DNA of 64,000 bases from Paenibacillus sacheonensis (GTDB taxonomy: Bacteria; Bacillota; Bacilli; Paenibacillales; Paenibacillaceae), in assembly GCF_009909195.1 (NCBI RefSeq), contig NZ_JAAAMU010000006.1, positions 248,001 through 312,000 of the forward strand. Reading direction: 5' to 3'. Shown here piece by piece: positions 33,580 to 42,443 of the stretch. The notes under the pieces were generated by a model, which worked only from the letters and a program-made list of their open reading frames with translations, was not told the DNA's origin and ran no database searches. The translations under genes and the position numbers were made by a program. Within the stretch, counting starts at the first letter, position 1; each line of letters starts with the position of its first letter.

Positions 33580-35378
33580 CCTTCGTTTCCTCCCTTGTAC
33601 ACCTTATTCCTTAACGTCAATGTAAACGTCGTTCCGTACTCGCTGCTGCTTTCGAAAGAAACTCCGCAATCGTCGCCATATAGCAGCCTGATCCTCGCTT
33701 GAACGTTCAGCAATCCGATGGAAGAGCGGTTTTCGACCGACTCTCCGTTTTTAGGCGTTCCGGCTAACCTTGCACGAAGCCATTCCTGTCTTTCCGAATC
33801 GATCGGCATGCCGTTGTTCCAAATTTTCACCTGCACGCTATCGCCGTCTTCCATTGTTGCTTCGATTCTGACGATTCCGGAATGACGGCTTCGGCTTACG
33901 CCATGGAGAATACTGTTCTCCACGATCGGCTGCAGGAGCATCTTCGGAATCGGCGCTTGCTCCAACCCCGGTTCGACGTAAATCAAATAATCGAATTTCT
34001 CGTCGAACCGGATCTTCTGGATAGACAAATACAACCGGATTTGTTGAATTTCCGTCTCCATCGTCGAGATATCTTCGCCGCTGATGTTGTAGCGAAACAT
34101 TTTTGCAAGCGATCTGCTGATAAACGATATTCTGGCATCTCCGTCGATGGCGGATAAACTATCGATGATTCCGAGCGTATTATAAAGAAAATGAGGATTG
34201 ATCTGGGATTGCAAGCTTTTGATTTCCGCGTTTTTCTTTATGATTTCGGATTCGTACACCTTCATGATAAGACGGTTGATTTCCTTGGCCATTCGGTTGA
34301 ACGACGACGTGATGTATCCTAACTCGTCATAGCTTCTAACCGGCAGGCTAACCTCGTAATTTCCGACTTCGATCGCTTTCATGCCTTTGCTTAATTCTTT
34401 AAGGGGAGTAATCGTCCGAGAGTAGAACAATCCGGCTAACAGCAGGGAGAAAAGCAAGCTTAAGGATCCGATTACGAGGGTACTCTTCGTAAAATCGTTT
34501 ACCGGTTTAATGAGCAGCTTAACCGGCATCATCGTCACGAGCATCCAGTCGGATCTCTCCAATTTCTCGTATAAGACCAAAGCCGATCCGAAATCCCTTC
34601 TTGAATAGAAGTGTCCGCCTTTCGCTTTCATGACGGACTTCAGATCATCGGAACTAAGCAGGGATTCGCCTCTTTCCTCCGGAACGAGGGAATGCACGAT
34701 GGTACCATCGGTCGCCTTGACAATATAAGTACGGTTAGACTGGTCCCCTTCTACTTTCTTGAACCATTGATCTAACGAATGGAACGATAGATTGTACATC
34801 ATGACTCCGATTATCGGCCCCGGAGAAGTGAGCGAAATGCTTCGAACGGCTTGCGCGAAAGTAAGCGTCTGCTCCATCTGGTCGGAATTCAATCCGTATA
34901 TCGTCGATGGAACCCATACGCCTTTGCCGCTCGCTTCGATGGCGATGCGGGCAATGCGCTCCTTCTCTTCCGGCAGCATATCCGGAATCGCGTTTCCGGC
35001 TCTTAGGGAAAATCCGTTAATCTGGTCGACGGTAATCGACCAAACCATGGGATTGTCGTTCACGTAAATCGTAAAATCGCCCTTGTATTTACTCAGCGCG
35101 TCCGGGTTGCTGCCCATGCTTTGGACGAACTTCTGGAATTCAAAATCCCTGAAGTTGCTCCAAGAGAAGCCGCGAACGTTCTCCAAATAGGAATTGAACG
35201 CGACCGCGGACTGCTGCATCGCTCTTTCGCTAGTCTCGACGGCCTGCCTCTTTAAATCCCCCGCCGTGCGGGAATAAAAATTCGCCACGAGCACCGACAC
35301 CGTGAGCACGATAATCAGAAAGAACGTCAGCATCATTTTTCGGTACAAGGATCTGCCGAAATAGCGGAAAATAAGCAA
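33576..35378 (-). CDS. Membrane sensor histidine kinase (YesM-like)
   Basis: A 600-residue kinase of the Gram-positive carbohydrate type. TM1 (about 15-37) and TM2 (about 297-318) flank an extracytoplasmic dCache-like sensor. A HAMP domain (about 320-372), the phospho-acceptor His in LQSQINPHFLYNTLG (about 398) and an ATPase domain (QPIVENSILHGVSRS N-box, then KIWNNGMP and SSIGLLNVQARIRLLYG) follow. It is expected to sense a glycan-derived sugar or its loaded binding protein and phosphorylate the overlapping regulator. The start codon is uncertain: the frame opens at a TTG at 35378 with a weak ribosome site. Confidence 0.92.
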   Translation of the reverse strand: MLIFRYFGRSLYRKMMLTFFLIIVLTVSVLVANFYSRTAGDLKRQAVETSERAMQQSAVAFNSYLENVRGFSWSNFRDFEFQKFVQSMGSNPDALSKYKGDFTIYVNDNPMVWSITVDQINGFSLRAGNAIPDMLPEEKERIARIAIEASGKGVWVPSTIYGLNSDQMEQTLTFAQAVRSISLTSPGPIIGVMMYNLSFHSLDQWFKKVEGDQSNRTYIVKATDGTIVHSLVPEERGESLLSSDDLKSVMKAKGGHFYSRRDFGSALVLYEKLERSDWMLVTMMPVKLLIKPVNDFTKSTLVIGSLSLLFSLLLAGLFYSRTITPLKELSKGMKAIEVGNYEVSLPVRSYDELGYITSSFNRMAKEINRLIMKVYESEIIKKNAEIKSLQSQINPHFLYNTLGIIDSLSAIDGDARISFISRSLAKMFRYNISGEDISTMETEIQQIRLYLSIQKIRFDEKFDYLIYVEPGLEQAPIPKMLLQPIVENSILHGVSRSRHSGIVRIEATMEDGDSVQVKIWNNGMPIDSERQEWLRARLAGTPKNGESVENRSSIGLLNVQARIRLLYGDDCGVSFESSSEYGTTFTLTLRNKVYKGGNEG

Positions 35379-35473
35379 CGCGAACAGAGACCGAACCCCC
35401 CTAATTGAACTTGCTCTCTTTTCTACATCTTACAACACAACTCGTTTCTTTTTTTCACTAATTCAGCCGTCGG

Positions 35474-35506
35474 GATATGAAATTATGAATGAACGGATAT
35501 GAAAAT
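35474..35506 (-). promoter_or_regulatory. Direct repeats upstream of the kinase/regulator genes
   Basis: GATATGAAATT (35474) and GATATGAAAAT (35496) are 22 bp apart, two helical turns, a spacing expected for an AraC-type regulator. The same GATATGAAATT occurs at 31954, about 100 bp upstream of the binding-protein gene. This suggests the YesN-like regulator binds both places. Confidence 0.35.
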
Positions 35507-35688
35507 CATAAGGTCCGCCATTTCCCGATACGTGGTATAACACCGACCGCCTAAGCTCTTCAAGGAAGGGCACGGGCGGTCGGTTTCACTCGCGGCCAAT
35601 CGCTATTAGAGAAGCCGGCTACCGCTGCATAAGCCGAGCGGCATATTCCGGAATTCGTTACTTCCTACAACCGCGAGCGTTTCCAAAA
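35507..35688. other. Intergenic region with one hairpin
   Basis: No gene seen. A hairpin with ACCGACCGCC/GGGCGGTCGGT arms lies at about 35542-35587. It may end potD transcription on the minus strand, although the T tail is poor. Confidence 0.4.
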
Positions 35689-35780
35689 AAAATTAGGCGA
35701 CCGTTCCCCTGTTGCATTCAGAGAAGCGATCGCCGCTTAATAAGATGTTTTTTGACTGTCTACTTTACAGGGATATGACC
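35689..35780 (+). mobile_element. Insertion-sequence end remnant, second copy
   Basis: This 90-bp block is about 80-85% identical by eye to 23388-23475. Shared are AGGCGACCGT, GAGAAGCGATCGCCGCTTAAT and a likely terminal GACTGTCTACTT. Only the presumed right end is left here. The inner GGCGACCG/CGATCGCC arms can form a hairpin. Confidence 0.5.
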
Positions 35781-35808
35781 GAGGAGCACCTTCATCGCAC
35801 GGCATTCC

Positions 35809-36882
35809 CTATTTCCGGTGCATTTTAAATTCCAGGAACAGCTCATTGTAATGCGACAGCATTTTCTTGCCCAAATTCTTGTACACCTCGAGCTTGGAGG
35901 TCAGCTCCGGATCGGGATAGAACCGCGTATCGCCCGAGATATCCTCCGGCAGGTAGTCCATGGCCTTCTCGTTCGGCGTGGAGTAGCCGACGTATTCGGC
36001 GTTCTGCGCGGCATGCTTCGGATCCAGCATGAAGTTGATGAACTTATGGGCGCCCTCGATATTCCTGGCCGTCTTCGGAATGACCATGTTGTCGAACCAC
36101 AGGTTCGAGCCTTCCTCCGGCACGACGTAGTCGAGCTTGTCGTTGGCATCCATGATCTCAGAAGCATCCCCGGACCAGACGACGCCGACCGCGGCTTCCT
36201 CGTTCGCCAGCAGCATCTTTATCTCGTCGCCGACGATGGCTTTGACGTTCGGCGTCAGCCGGTTCAGCTTGGCCTTCGCCTCCTGCAGATGCGCCTCGTT
36301 CGTATCGTTCAGCGAATAATGCAGGCTGTTCAGTCCGAAGCCGATGACCTCGCGCGCGCCGTCCACGAGCAGAATCTGGTTGCGCAGGCTCGGATCCCAC
36401 AGATCGTTCCAGCTCTTGAAGGTTCGGCCTCCGAGCATATCCGAGTTATAGATAATCCCGACCGTACCCCAGAAATACGGGATGGAGTATCGGTTATCCG
36501 GATCGAACGAGAGGTCCATAAACCTGGGATTGACGTACTTTAGATTCGGCAGCTTCGAATGGTCGATCGGCAGCAGCAGGTTTTCTTCTTTCATTTTGCT
36601 GATCGCATATTCGGAAGGCACGCTGATGTCGAACGTCGTGCCGCCCTGCTCGATCTTCGTCATCATGGCCTCGTTGGAATCGAAGGTTTGGTAGATCACC
36701 TTGATGCCGGATTCCTTCTCGAATTCCGAGACGAGATCGGGATCGATATAATCGCCCCAGTTGTAGATCGTGAGCGTGCTGTCGCCGGAGTAGCCCTCGG
36801 ACGAATTGAGCGCGGAAGCGCCGTACATCAGCGCAAAACCGAGCACGAGCACGAGGAGGAGCATACGGATCAACTGGTTCAT
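35809..36882 (-). CDS. potD: Spermidine/putrescine ABC transporter substrate-binding protein
   Basis: A 357-residue polyamine-binding protein. An N-terminal hydrophobic segment (about 5-25) is followed by LTIYNWGDYIDPDLVSEFEK, the hallmark start of PotD-like proteins, then QTFDSNEAMMTKI, YFWGTVGIIYN and AAVGVVWSGDA. No lipobox Cys is visible, so it may be anchored by an uncleaved N-terminal helix or secreted; this is unusual for a Gram-positive binding protein. The ATG at 36882 overlaps the potC stop by 4 bp (ATGA). It is the last gene of potABCD. Confidence 0.93.
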   Translation of the reverse strand: MNQLIRMLLLVLVLGFALMYGASALNSSEGYSGDSTLTIYNWGDYIDPDLVSEFEKESGIKVIYQTFDSNEAMMTKIEQGGTTFDISVPSEYAISKMKEENLLLPIDHSKLPNLKYVNPRFMDLSFDPDNRYSIPYFWGTVGIIYNSDMLGGRTFKSWNDLWDPSLRNQILLVDGAREVIGFGLNSLHYSLNDTNEAHLQEAKAKLNRLTPNVKAIVGDEIKMLLANEEAAVGVVWSGDASEIMDANDKLDYVVPEEGSNLWFDNMVIPKTARNIEGAHKFINFMLDPKHAAQNAEYVGYSTPNEKAMDYLPEDISGDTRFYPDPELTSKLEVYKNLGKKMLSHYNELFLEFKMHRK

Positions 36883-37715
36883 TTGTTCGGCAGCCCCCAA
36901 TCCACGTTCCGGTCTTTGCGCCGCGCGCCCGAGCCGGCGGCCTGCCCGCGGCGGCTGATCGCGTAGTAGCCGACGACAAGCGCCAGCGTGAACAGGAAGA
37001 TGAGCGTCGACAGCGCATTGATCTGCAGCGAGACGCCTTGCCTGGCCCGCGAGTAGATCTCGACGGACAGCGTCGTGAAGCCATTCCCCGTGACGAAGAA
37101 CGTGACCGCAAAATCATCCAGCGAGTATGTCAGCGCCATGAAGAAGCCCGCGAAAATGCCGGATTTGATGAACGGCAGCATCACCTTCGACAGCACGTCC
37201 CACTCCGTCGCCCCGAGATCGCGCGCCGCGTCCAGCAGCGTCGGACTCATCTCCTTCAGCTTCGGGAGCACCATGATGACGACGATCGGCACGCTGAACG
37301 CGATATGCGAGATCAGCACCGACGCGAAGCCGAGCTTGATGCCGAGCATCGTGAACAGGATGAGGAACGACGCGCCGATGATGACGTCGGGACTGACGAT
37401 CAGCACGTTGTTGAGCGACAGCAGCGCGTTCTGATTGGGCAGCTTGCGCAGCTTGTGGATCGCGATCGCGCCGATGACGCCGAGAATCGTCGAGATCGCC
37501 GAAGAGAACAGCGCAATGACGATCGTATTCAAGAGGATGATGAGAAGCCGCGTGTCCGCGAATACTTCGCGGTACCACTGCCACGTGAAGCCCTCGAACC
37601 CGTGCATCGTTTCCCCGCTGTTGAAGGAATAGTACGCGAGGTACAGAATCGGCGCATACAGGACGACGAACACGAGCCATAGATACAGATTGGATGCTTT
37701 GAATGAACGCCTCAT
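36879..37715 (-). CDS. potC: Spermidine/putrescine ABC transporter permease
   Basis: A 278-residue six-helix permease with LYLWLVFVVLYAPILYLAYYSFNSGE at the start (the usual PotC beginning) and the EAA loop LLDAARDLGATEWDVLSKVMLPFIKSG. SLDDFAVTFFVTGNGFTTLSVEIYS is the conserved PotC segment. It pairs with PotB to form the channel. GGAGGTAAGG precedes the ATG, which lies 9 bp after the potB stop. Confidence 0.95.
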   Translation of the reverse strand: MRRSFKASNLYLWLVFVVLYAPILYLAYYSFNSGETMHGFEGFTWQWYREVFADTRLLIILLNTIVIALFSSAISTILGVIGAIAIHKLRKLPNQNALLSLNNVLIVSPDVIIGASFLILFTMLGIKLGFASVLISHIAFSVPIVVIMVLPKLKEMSPTLLDAARDLGATEWDVLSKVMLPFIKSGIFAGFFMALTYSLDDFAVTFFVTGNGFTTLSVEIYSRARQGVSLQINALSTLIFLFTLALVVGYYAISRRGQAAGSGARRKDRNVDWGLPNK

Positions 37716-37724
37716 AGGCTCGCC

Positions 37725-38564
37725 TTACCTCCTTAACCTGCTGCGCGTGCCGGTCAGCACCATGATGATGGCCATGGCGATGATGAGGAACACCGCGATC
37801 GTCGCCCCCATGCCCCAGTCCTGCGTCACGAGAAAATGCTGCTCGATCGCCGTACCGAGCGTAATGATGCGGCTGCCCGCGATGAGCCGCGTAATCATGA
37901 AGAGCGACAGCGCCGGGATGAACACGGCCTGGCAGCCGGACTTCACGCCGTTCAGCGTCAGCGGGAAGATGACGCGCCGGAACGTCGTCCACGGCGATGC
38001 GCCGAGATCGCGCGAAGCATCGATGAGCGACGGGTTCAATTCCTCCAGCGCATTGAAGACCGGCAGGATCATGAACGGGATGAAAATATAGACCGATACG
38101 AAAACGAAGCTGAAATCCGTGAACAGGATTTGCCGGCGCCCGATGCCGATGGTCTCCAGGATGGCATTGGCCGCGCCGTAGGTGCCGAACAAGCCGATGA
38201 ACGCGTACGTCTTCAGCAGCAAATTGATCCAGCTCGGCAAAATAAGGAGCAGCAGCCACAGCTGCTTATGCTTCGTTTTCGTCAATAGGTATGCCGCCGG
38301 ATAGCCGACCAGCAGCGAGAACGCCGTAATGAGGAAGGCATACCAGAACGAGCTGAACGTCATTTTCATATAAACGGGCGTGAAGAAATGCGCGTAGTTC
38401 GCGAACGTGAAGGCGCCCTCCACGTCGAACAGCGAATCGTAGACGATCAAGAGAATCGGCGCGAAGACGAACAGCACCATCCACAGCAGATAAGGGACCA
38501 GGTAGATATTGCGCGAGCGGGGCAGCGTTCGGCCCTGCGCCTGCGCTTCCGCCGCCGGCCTCAT
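37725..38564 (-). CDS. potB: Spermidine/putrescine ABC transporter permease
   Basis: A 279-residue permease with [26 protein letters not shown] at the N-terminus and the EAA loop [27 protein letters not shown]. The frame is open much further upstream, but those codons overlap potA in another frame. The real start is the ATG at 38564, overlapping the potA stop by 4 bp (ATGA), with GGAGG 7 bases upstream inside the potA end. Together with PotC it forms the membrane part of the polyamine importer. Confidence 0.95.
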   Translation of the reverse strand: MRPAAEAQAQGRTLPRSRNIYLVPYLLWMVLFVFAPILLIVYDSLFDVEGAFTFANYAHFFTPVYMKMTFSSFWYAFLITAFSLLVGYPAAYLLTKTKHKQLWLLLLILPSWINLLLKTYAFIGLFGTYGAANAILETIGIGRRQILFTDFSFVFVSVYIFIPFMILPVFNALEELNPSLIDASRDLGASPWTTFRRVIFPLTLNGVKSGCQAVFIPALSLFMITRLIAGSRIITLGTAIEQHFLVTQDWGMGATIAVFLIIAMAIIMVLTGTRSRLRR

Positions 38565-39661
38565 GCGTACGCCTCCAGCCGCTTGTCGAACTCCTCTTCC
38601 GTCTCGTTGAAGCGCATGACGTGAATCGCTTCGGGGTCGAACGTGAGGCCGATCGCTTCGCCGACCTCGGCTTTGCGCGTGGAATGCACGAGCCAGCGGT
38701 TGCCGGCTTCGTCGGCGCACTGAATCTCGTAATGCACGCCGCGGAACAGCTGCGCCTCGACGCGTACCTGCAGCTTGGCTTCGCCGGCGCGCGTAATCTC
38801 GAGGTCCTCCGGACGGATGACGATATCGACGGGTTCGTTCGGCTGCAGCCCTTGATCGACGCACGTGAACGTCCGGCCCGCGAATTCCACCAGGAAATCC
38901 GCCGCCATGCGGCCGGCCACGATATTGGACTCGCCGATGAAATCGGCCACGAACCGGTTGATCGGCTCGTCGTAGATGTCGGTCGGCGTGCCGCTCTGTT
39001 GGATCTTGCCCTCGTTCAGGACGAAGATCTCGTCCGACATCGCGAGCGCTTCCTCCTGGTCGTGCGTGACGAAGATAAACGTGATGCCGAGGCGACGCTG
39101 CAGCTCGCGCAGTTCCACCTGCATCTCGGTGCGGAGCTTCAGATCGAGCGCCGACAACGGTTCGTCCAGCAGGATGATCTCCGGACGGTTGACGATGGCC
39201 CGGGCGATCGCGACGCGCTGGCGCTGACCGCCGGACATTTCGGTGATTTCCCGGTTCTCGTAGCCGGCCAGGTTGACGAAGCGCAAGGCTTCAAGCACCT
39301 TCTCCTTGATGTCCGCGGACTTGAACTTCTTGATGCGCAGGCCGAAGGCGATGTTCTCGAAGACGTTCAGATGCGGGAACAGCGCGTAATCCTGAAACAC
39401 CGTATTCACCTGGCGCTTGTTGGCCGGCACGTGGTTGATCAGCTGGCCGTTAAAATAAATCTCGCCCTTCGTCGGCTCCATGAAGCCGGCGATCAGACGC
39501 AGAATCGTCGTCTTGCCGCAGCCGGACGGGCCGAGCAGCGTATAAAACTTCCCCCGCTCGATCTCGAAGCTGACATTCTTCAGGACGGCTTCGTCGCCCT
39601 CGTATTGCTTCGTGACGCCCCGGAAGGAAATAATGGATCCCGGGCTCGCTGGTTCGTTCAT
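38561..39661 (-). CDS. potA: Spermidine/putrescine ABC transporter ATP-binding protein
   Basis: A 366-residue ATPase. Walker A is [11 protein letters not shown] (about 42-52), the signature motif is [15 protein letters not shown], and Walker B is [13 protein letters not shown], followed by the switch His in [10 protein letters not shown]. The C-terminal TOBE domain (about 280-350) has the usual [12 protein letters not shown]. It energises PotBC and is the first gene of the operon, with an excellent GGAGGTG site. Promoter boxes are not clear. A pair of 22-bp repeats lies 110-165 bp upstream. Confidence 0.96.
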   Translation of the reverse strand: MNEPASPGSIISFRGVTKQYEGDEAVLKNVSFEIERGKFYTLLGPSGCGKTTILRLIAGFMEPTKGEIYFNGQLINHVPANKRQVNTVFQDYALFPHLNVFENIAFGLRIKKFKSADIKEKVLEALRFVNLAGYENREITEMSGGQRQRVAIARAIVNRPEIILLDEPLSALDLKLRTEMQVELRELQRRLGITFIFVTHDQEEALAMSDEIFVLNEGKIQQSGTPTDIYDEPINRFVADFIGESNIVAGRMAADFLVEFAGRTFTCVDQGLQPNEPVDIVIRPEDLEITRAGEAKLQVRVEAQLFRGVHYEIQCADEAGNRWLVHSTRKAEVGEAIGLTFDPEAIHVMRFNETEEEFDKRLEAYA

Positions 39662-39769
39662 GACCTTACACCTCCTTGATTAAGATCGAGTCAGAATGAT
39701 GGCTAATTGGAAAATGGTTACTTGGATAGCATGCCCATTGAAGGCGATTGGTTTGCGTTCCCGTCGTGA

Positions 39770-39826
39770 GACGGGAATGCAGCATTCGCCTGCTTCCTCG
39801 ATTGGACGGGAATGCAGCATTCGCCT
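39770..39826. repeat. Two 22-bp direct repeats upstream of potA
   Basis: GACGGGAATGCAGCATTCGC followed by CT occurs at 39770-39791 and again at 39805-39826 (35-bp spacing). Each contains the palindrome GAATGC-A-GCATTC. They lie 109-165 bp before the potA start and could be an operator, or could be unrelated repeats. Confidence 0.6.
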
Positions 39827-39854
39827 ATTATCGCCACGCTTAAACACCCTGCGT

Positions 39855-40039
39855 CTAACGGTTGTACGAAGGGCTATTCGGCTCAAACCGGCCCTTTTCG
39901 AATGCTAACGGGTGCCAGGAAGCTTATTGCGAGATTTCCCCATGCAAATCAGCCCCTAGACGCCAAATAACGTCTGTCATACCCGTTAGCGTTTATTTAG
40001 CCGTATTCTTCGAGGATTAGCGATGCTGGCAACCGTTAG
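39855..40039. repeat. 185-bp palindromic mosaic element, copy C (inverted)
   Basis: Exactly 185 bp, with motif starts at the same positions as in copies A and B. Its centre is in the opposite orientation (GCCAAATAACGTCTGTCAT on the plus strand). The inner motif pair reads CTAACGGGT and ACCCGTTAG, differing from CTAACGGTT/AACCGTTAG at paired positions. It lies between the potA promoter region and the 3' end of the ATP-binding kinase gene. Confidence 0.9.
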
Positions 40040-40100
40040 AAGTCAGCCGATGTTTGATTTGCCCGCTATCGTGCACCTCTCATCCAACCCTCGCTTCGCA

Positions 40101-40131
40101 AACAAAAGCTTGGTGACGATCATCACCAAGC
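40101..40131 (-). terminator. Terminator overlapping the stop codon of the P-loop kinase gene
   Basis: GCTTGGTGA and TCACCAAGC form a 9-bp stem with a 6-base loop. On the minus strand TTTTGTTTG follows. The last two codons (TGG TGA) of the gene lie inside the 5' arm. Confidence 0.8.
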
Positions 40132-40659
40132 CAGATAAAACCGGTCGTTCCCCATAATCTCATCCACCGCTTGCTCCAAACTTAGCGCGGTCGTATCCAG
40201 CACGCCGCCCTCGGGCGGGCCGTCCGCCAACAGCTCGCGCAGCACGATGCCGCAGCGTTCGCCCATGCGAAGTTCCGGAGGCCGTTCCGCATCGCGCCGG
40301 CGAAGCTCGGCCTCGGCCGCGGTCAACAGGACGAACTTGACCTTGATCTCGTCCGCCATCGCGCCTAGCGCTTCCTTGAACAATCGGATATCTTCGCGGA
40401 ATACCACGTAATTGACGACGACGTCATGGCCGGTCTCGACGAACCGGCCGGCGAGCGCCGCGATATTTTGCCACATCAGCCGGTTATGGAACGGGCTTTC
40501 CCACGGATTGGCGATTCCCCCGATAACCATATGGTACACGTCGTCTCCGTCGATCATCGCGCTGCGGCTTAGCCGATCGGCAATTGCCCGCGACGTCGTC
40601 GATTTGCCCGCTCCCGGCGGACCGGACACCAAATAAATCATCGGTTTGCTGCCTTCCAT
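40123..40659 (-). CDS. P-loop kinase / AAA-type ATP-binding protein
   Basis: A 178-residue cytoplasmic protein of the gluconate-kinase/chloramphenicol-phosphotransferase/zeta-like P-loop group. Walker A is GPPGAGKSTTSRAIADRL near the N-terminus; DGDDVYHM is the substrate-side acidic motif; LRRRDAERPPELRMGERC is a probable lid with Arg residues. No antitoxin-like partner is present, and the substrate is unknown. The start at 40659 follows GGGAGGAAGAACGAG. The longer open frame upstream overlaps the preceding gene and is not used. It lies 16 bp after the hypothetical protein gene, so the three genes 41757-40123 form one operon. Confidence 0.8.
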   Translation of the reverse strand: MEGSKPMIYLVSGPPGAGKSTTSRAIADRLSRSAMIDGDDVYHMVIGGIANPWESPFHNRLMWQNIAALAGRFVETGHDVVVNYVVFREDIRLFKEALGAMADEIKVKFVLLTAAEAELRRRDAERPPELRMGERCGIVLRELLADGPPEGGVLDTTALSLEQAVDEIMGNDRFYLAW

Positions 40660-40675
40660 CTCGTTCTTCCTCCCG

Positions 40676-41248
40676 TCATCGCGTTCCCGCTTCGATTCGC
40701 CCGTCCGCATCTGCCGCACGCACGACGAAGCTGCCGATCTCTTCGACATCCACCGTTTGCCGCATGATGCCGTACTGCTGCGCGACATTCAGCTCCACGT
40801 ACACGGAAGCATTCCCGTTCACGTCCTTCGCGTTCGCCGGCCGGCTGAGCGTGTCGTTGCTGATGATGACCTTTTTGACGGACGGCTCGAACGATTCCGC
40901 CGCGAACACGAGCAGGCGCTTGCCGTTCGGACTTGCGCTATCCATGGAGAACCAGGCATACCGCACGCTTGGATGTCCCTCGATCGGCGCCATTTCTACG
41001 GACGTGCCGGGTTTATACAGGAATCCCCACTTACGGTGCACGACTTGGACCTTGCTTCGGCTGCCATTCGAGAGAATCACGACTTCATCCTCGCCGTAGG
41101 ATTGCTTGTGGGACTGCGTCATGCCGCCATAATCCGAGCGTTGAAGCGCCCGTTCCTCGCTAAGCGAATACCCCGACTGATAGTATACGAAATACACGAT
41201 CGCGACGAACAGCAGCACGATCGCCAGTATCGTATTTCTTCTTGTCAT
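40676..41248 (-). CDS. Hypothetical membrane-anchored protein
   Basis: 190 residues with one N-terminal transmembrane helix (about 5-25, LAIVLLFVAIVYFVYYQ) and an exposed domain of about 160 residues that I do not recognise. The visible strands (VILSNGSRSKVQVVHRKWGFLYK, RLLVFAAESFEPSVKKVIIS, FVVRAADADGR) suggest a beta-rich fold. It overlaps the acetyltransferase gene by 4 bp upstream and precedes the P-loop kinase gene by 16 bp, so it is translationally coupled within a three-gene unit. Confidence 0.7.
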   Translation of the reverse strand: MTRRNTILAIVLLFVAIVYFVYYQSGYSLSEERALQRSDYGGMTQSHKQSYGEDEVVILSNGSRSKVQVVHRKWGFLYKPGTSVEMAPIEGHPSVRYAWFSMDSASPNGKRLLVFAAESFEPSVKKVIISNDTLSRPANAKDVNGNASVYVELNVAQQYGIMRQTVDVEEIGSFVVRAADADGRIEAGTR

Positions 41249-41757
41249 AGCCGAATCTCCTTCTCGTATCGGAGCTGGACGAATTCGTCTCCCCGTAAAA
41301 TCACGCGCTGCTGCCCGTCAGGCCTAAAGCCCTGGCGCTCGTAGAAGCGCCTTGCTCCCGCATTCTTCTCCAGTACCCACAAGCCGGCCGTCGTGCAGCC
41401 GTAATCGCGGAGCCGCTCCAGCCCCCAAGCGATCAACCGGGTTCCGAGCCCATGTCCCCAGTACTCCCGCAGCAAATACAGGGCGGTAATCTCCCCGGCT
41501 TCCGCCTGTCCGTCAGATGGAAACCGAAGACTCATGTATCCTACAGGCCGCTTGTCGACCAGCAGTATGGCGATATAGTTCATCTCGTCCCGCAGCCGTT
41601 CGCGGCAGCCGGATTGCCGACTCTCCGCGGTCACGCGGTTCAGAAACGCATTCGGCAGCAGCCCGCGATAGGCATCATGATAGCTTCTCGCCTGCAGCGA
41701 GCCGAGTTCCATCCAATCACCCGGCGTCGCTTGCCGGATTACAGCCGCTTTTAACAA
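41245..41757 (-). CDS. GNAT-family N-acetyltransferase
   Basis: 170 residues with the acetyl-CoA-binding motif LLREYWGHGLGTRLIAWGLERLRDYG (GNAT motif A) and the downstream LWVLEKNAGARRFYERQGFRPDG (motif B). The family transfers an acetyl group to an amine or a protein N-terminus; the substrate is not predictable. The start is probably a TTG at 41757, with AAAGGAG about 10 bases upstream. It is the first gene of a three-gene unit with the hypothetical membrane protein and the P-loop kinase. Confidence 0.85.
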   Translation of the reverse strand: MLKAAVIRQATPGDWMELGSLQARSYHDAYRGLLPNAFLNRVTAESRQSGCRERLRDEMNYIAILLVDKRPVGYMSLRFPSDGQAEAGEITALYLLREYWGHGLGTRLIAWGLERLRDYGCTTAGLWVLEKNAGARRFYERQGFRPDGQQRVILRGDEFVQLRYEKEIRL

Positions 41758-41954
41758 TTTAGCGCAGCTCCTTTAGATGGGAATGACTTGCCTATAAAAA
41801 TGAATCCACACTCAAAATATTATACCAACCCCCCTTCTTTTTGAAAATGATTGAATTCTTTCGCCTGCAATCCGAAATCAATACTGACATAAGTCTTTCG
41901 TAACGAAACATATTGTGCTACTATCATTTCAAAATGAGAGCTAGGAGTGAAGAC

Positions 41955-42443
41955 ATGACTGCCAAACCGCCGCAGCCATTCACGCTGCCCGTCGTTGCGT
42001 TGGACGAGACGGACCGCAAAATCCTGACTTCGCTGCACGAGAACGCGCGCGTTTCCTACACGGAGCTCGGCAAATTGGTCGGCCTCTCGCGCGTCGCGGT
42101 GCAGACGCGAATCGCGGCATTGATGGACGAAGGGGTCATCGAGCGTTTTACGGCGGTCATCAATCCCGCCCGGATCGGCCTTGAAATATCCGCGTTCTTC
42201 AATGTCGAGGTGGAACCGCAGTTCCTGGAGGAAGTATCCGCCAAGCTCGCGGACGAGCCGGAAGTCACGAGCCTGTATCACATGAGCGGCCCCAGCAAGC
42301 TGCATATGCACGGCATTTTCGAAACGATCCTCGCCATGGAGCGTTTCCTCGTCGAGAAGGTTTACGCCATGCCGGGCATCGTCAGCGTCGACAGCCAGTT
42401 GTTGTTGAAGCGGTATAAGAGCCGGATGGGCATGAAATTGTAA
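41955..42443 (+). CDS. Lrp/AsnC-family transcriptional regulator
   Basis: 162 residues: an N-terminal helix-turn-helix (about 18-65; [38 protein letters not shown]) and a C-terminal RAM ligand-binding domain (about 80-150; [20 protein letters not shown]). AGGAGTGAAGAC precedes the ATG at 41955. It lies directly upstream of a chromate-transporter gene, as does ywrC of Bacillus subtilis upstream of ywrB-ywrA, so regulation of that transporter is likely. Confidence 0.9.
   Translation: MTAKPPQPFTLPVVALDETDRKILTSLHENARVSYTELGKLVGLSRVAVQTRIAALMDEGVIERFTAVINPARIGLEISAFFNVEVEPQFLEEVSAKLADEPEVTSLYHMSGPSKLHMHGIFETILAMERFLVEKVYAMPGIVSVDSQLLLKRYKSRMGMKL

Noticed and set aside
35542-35587. Small RNA or strong terminator at the ACCGACCGCC hairpin
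   Set aside because: The loop is long, there is no T run in either direction and no promoter is seen; kept only as a possible weak terminator.
38565-38864. N-terminal 100-residue extension of PotB in the open frame
   Set aside because: The codons overlap potA in another frame and read as Arg-rich shadow. The ATG at 38564 with GGAGG and ATGA overlap is the natural start.
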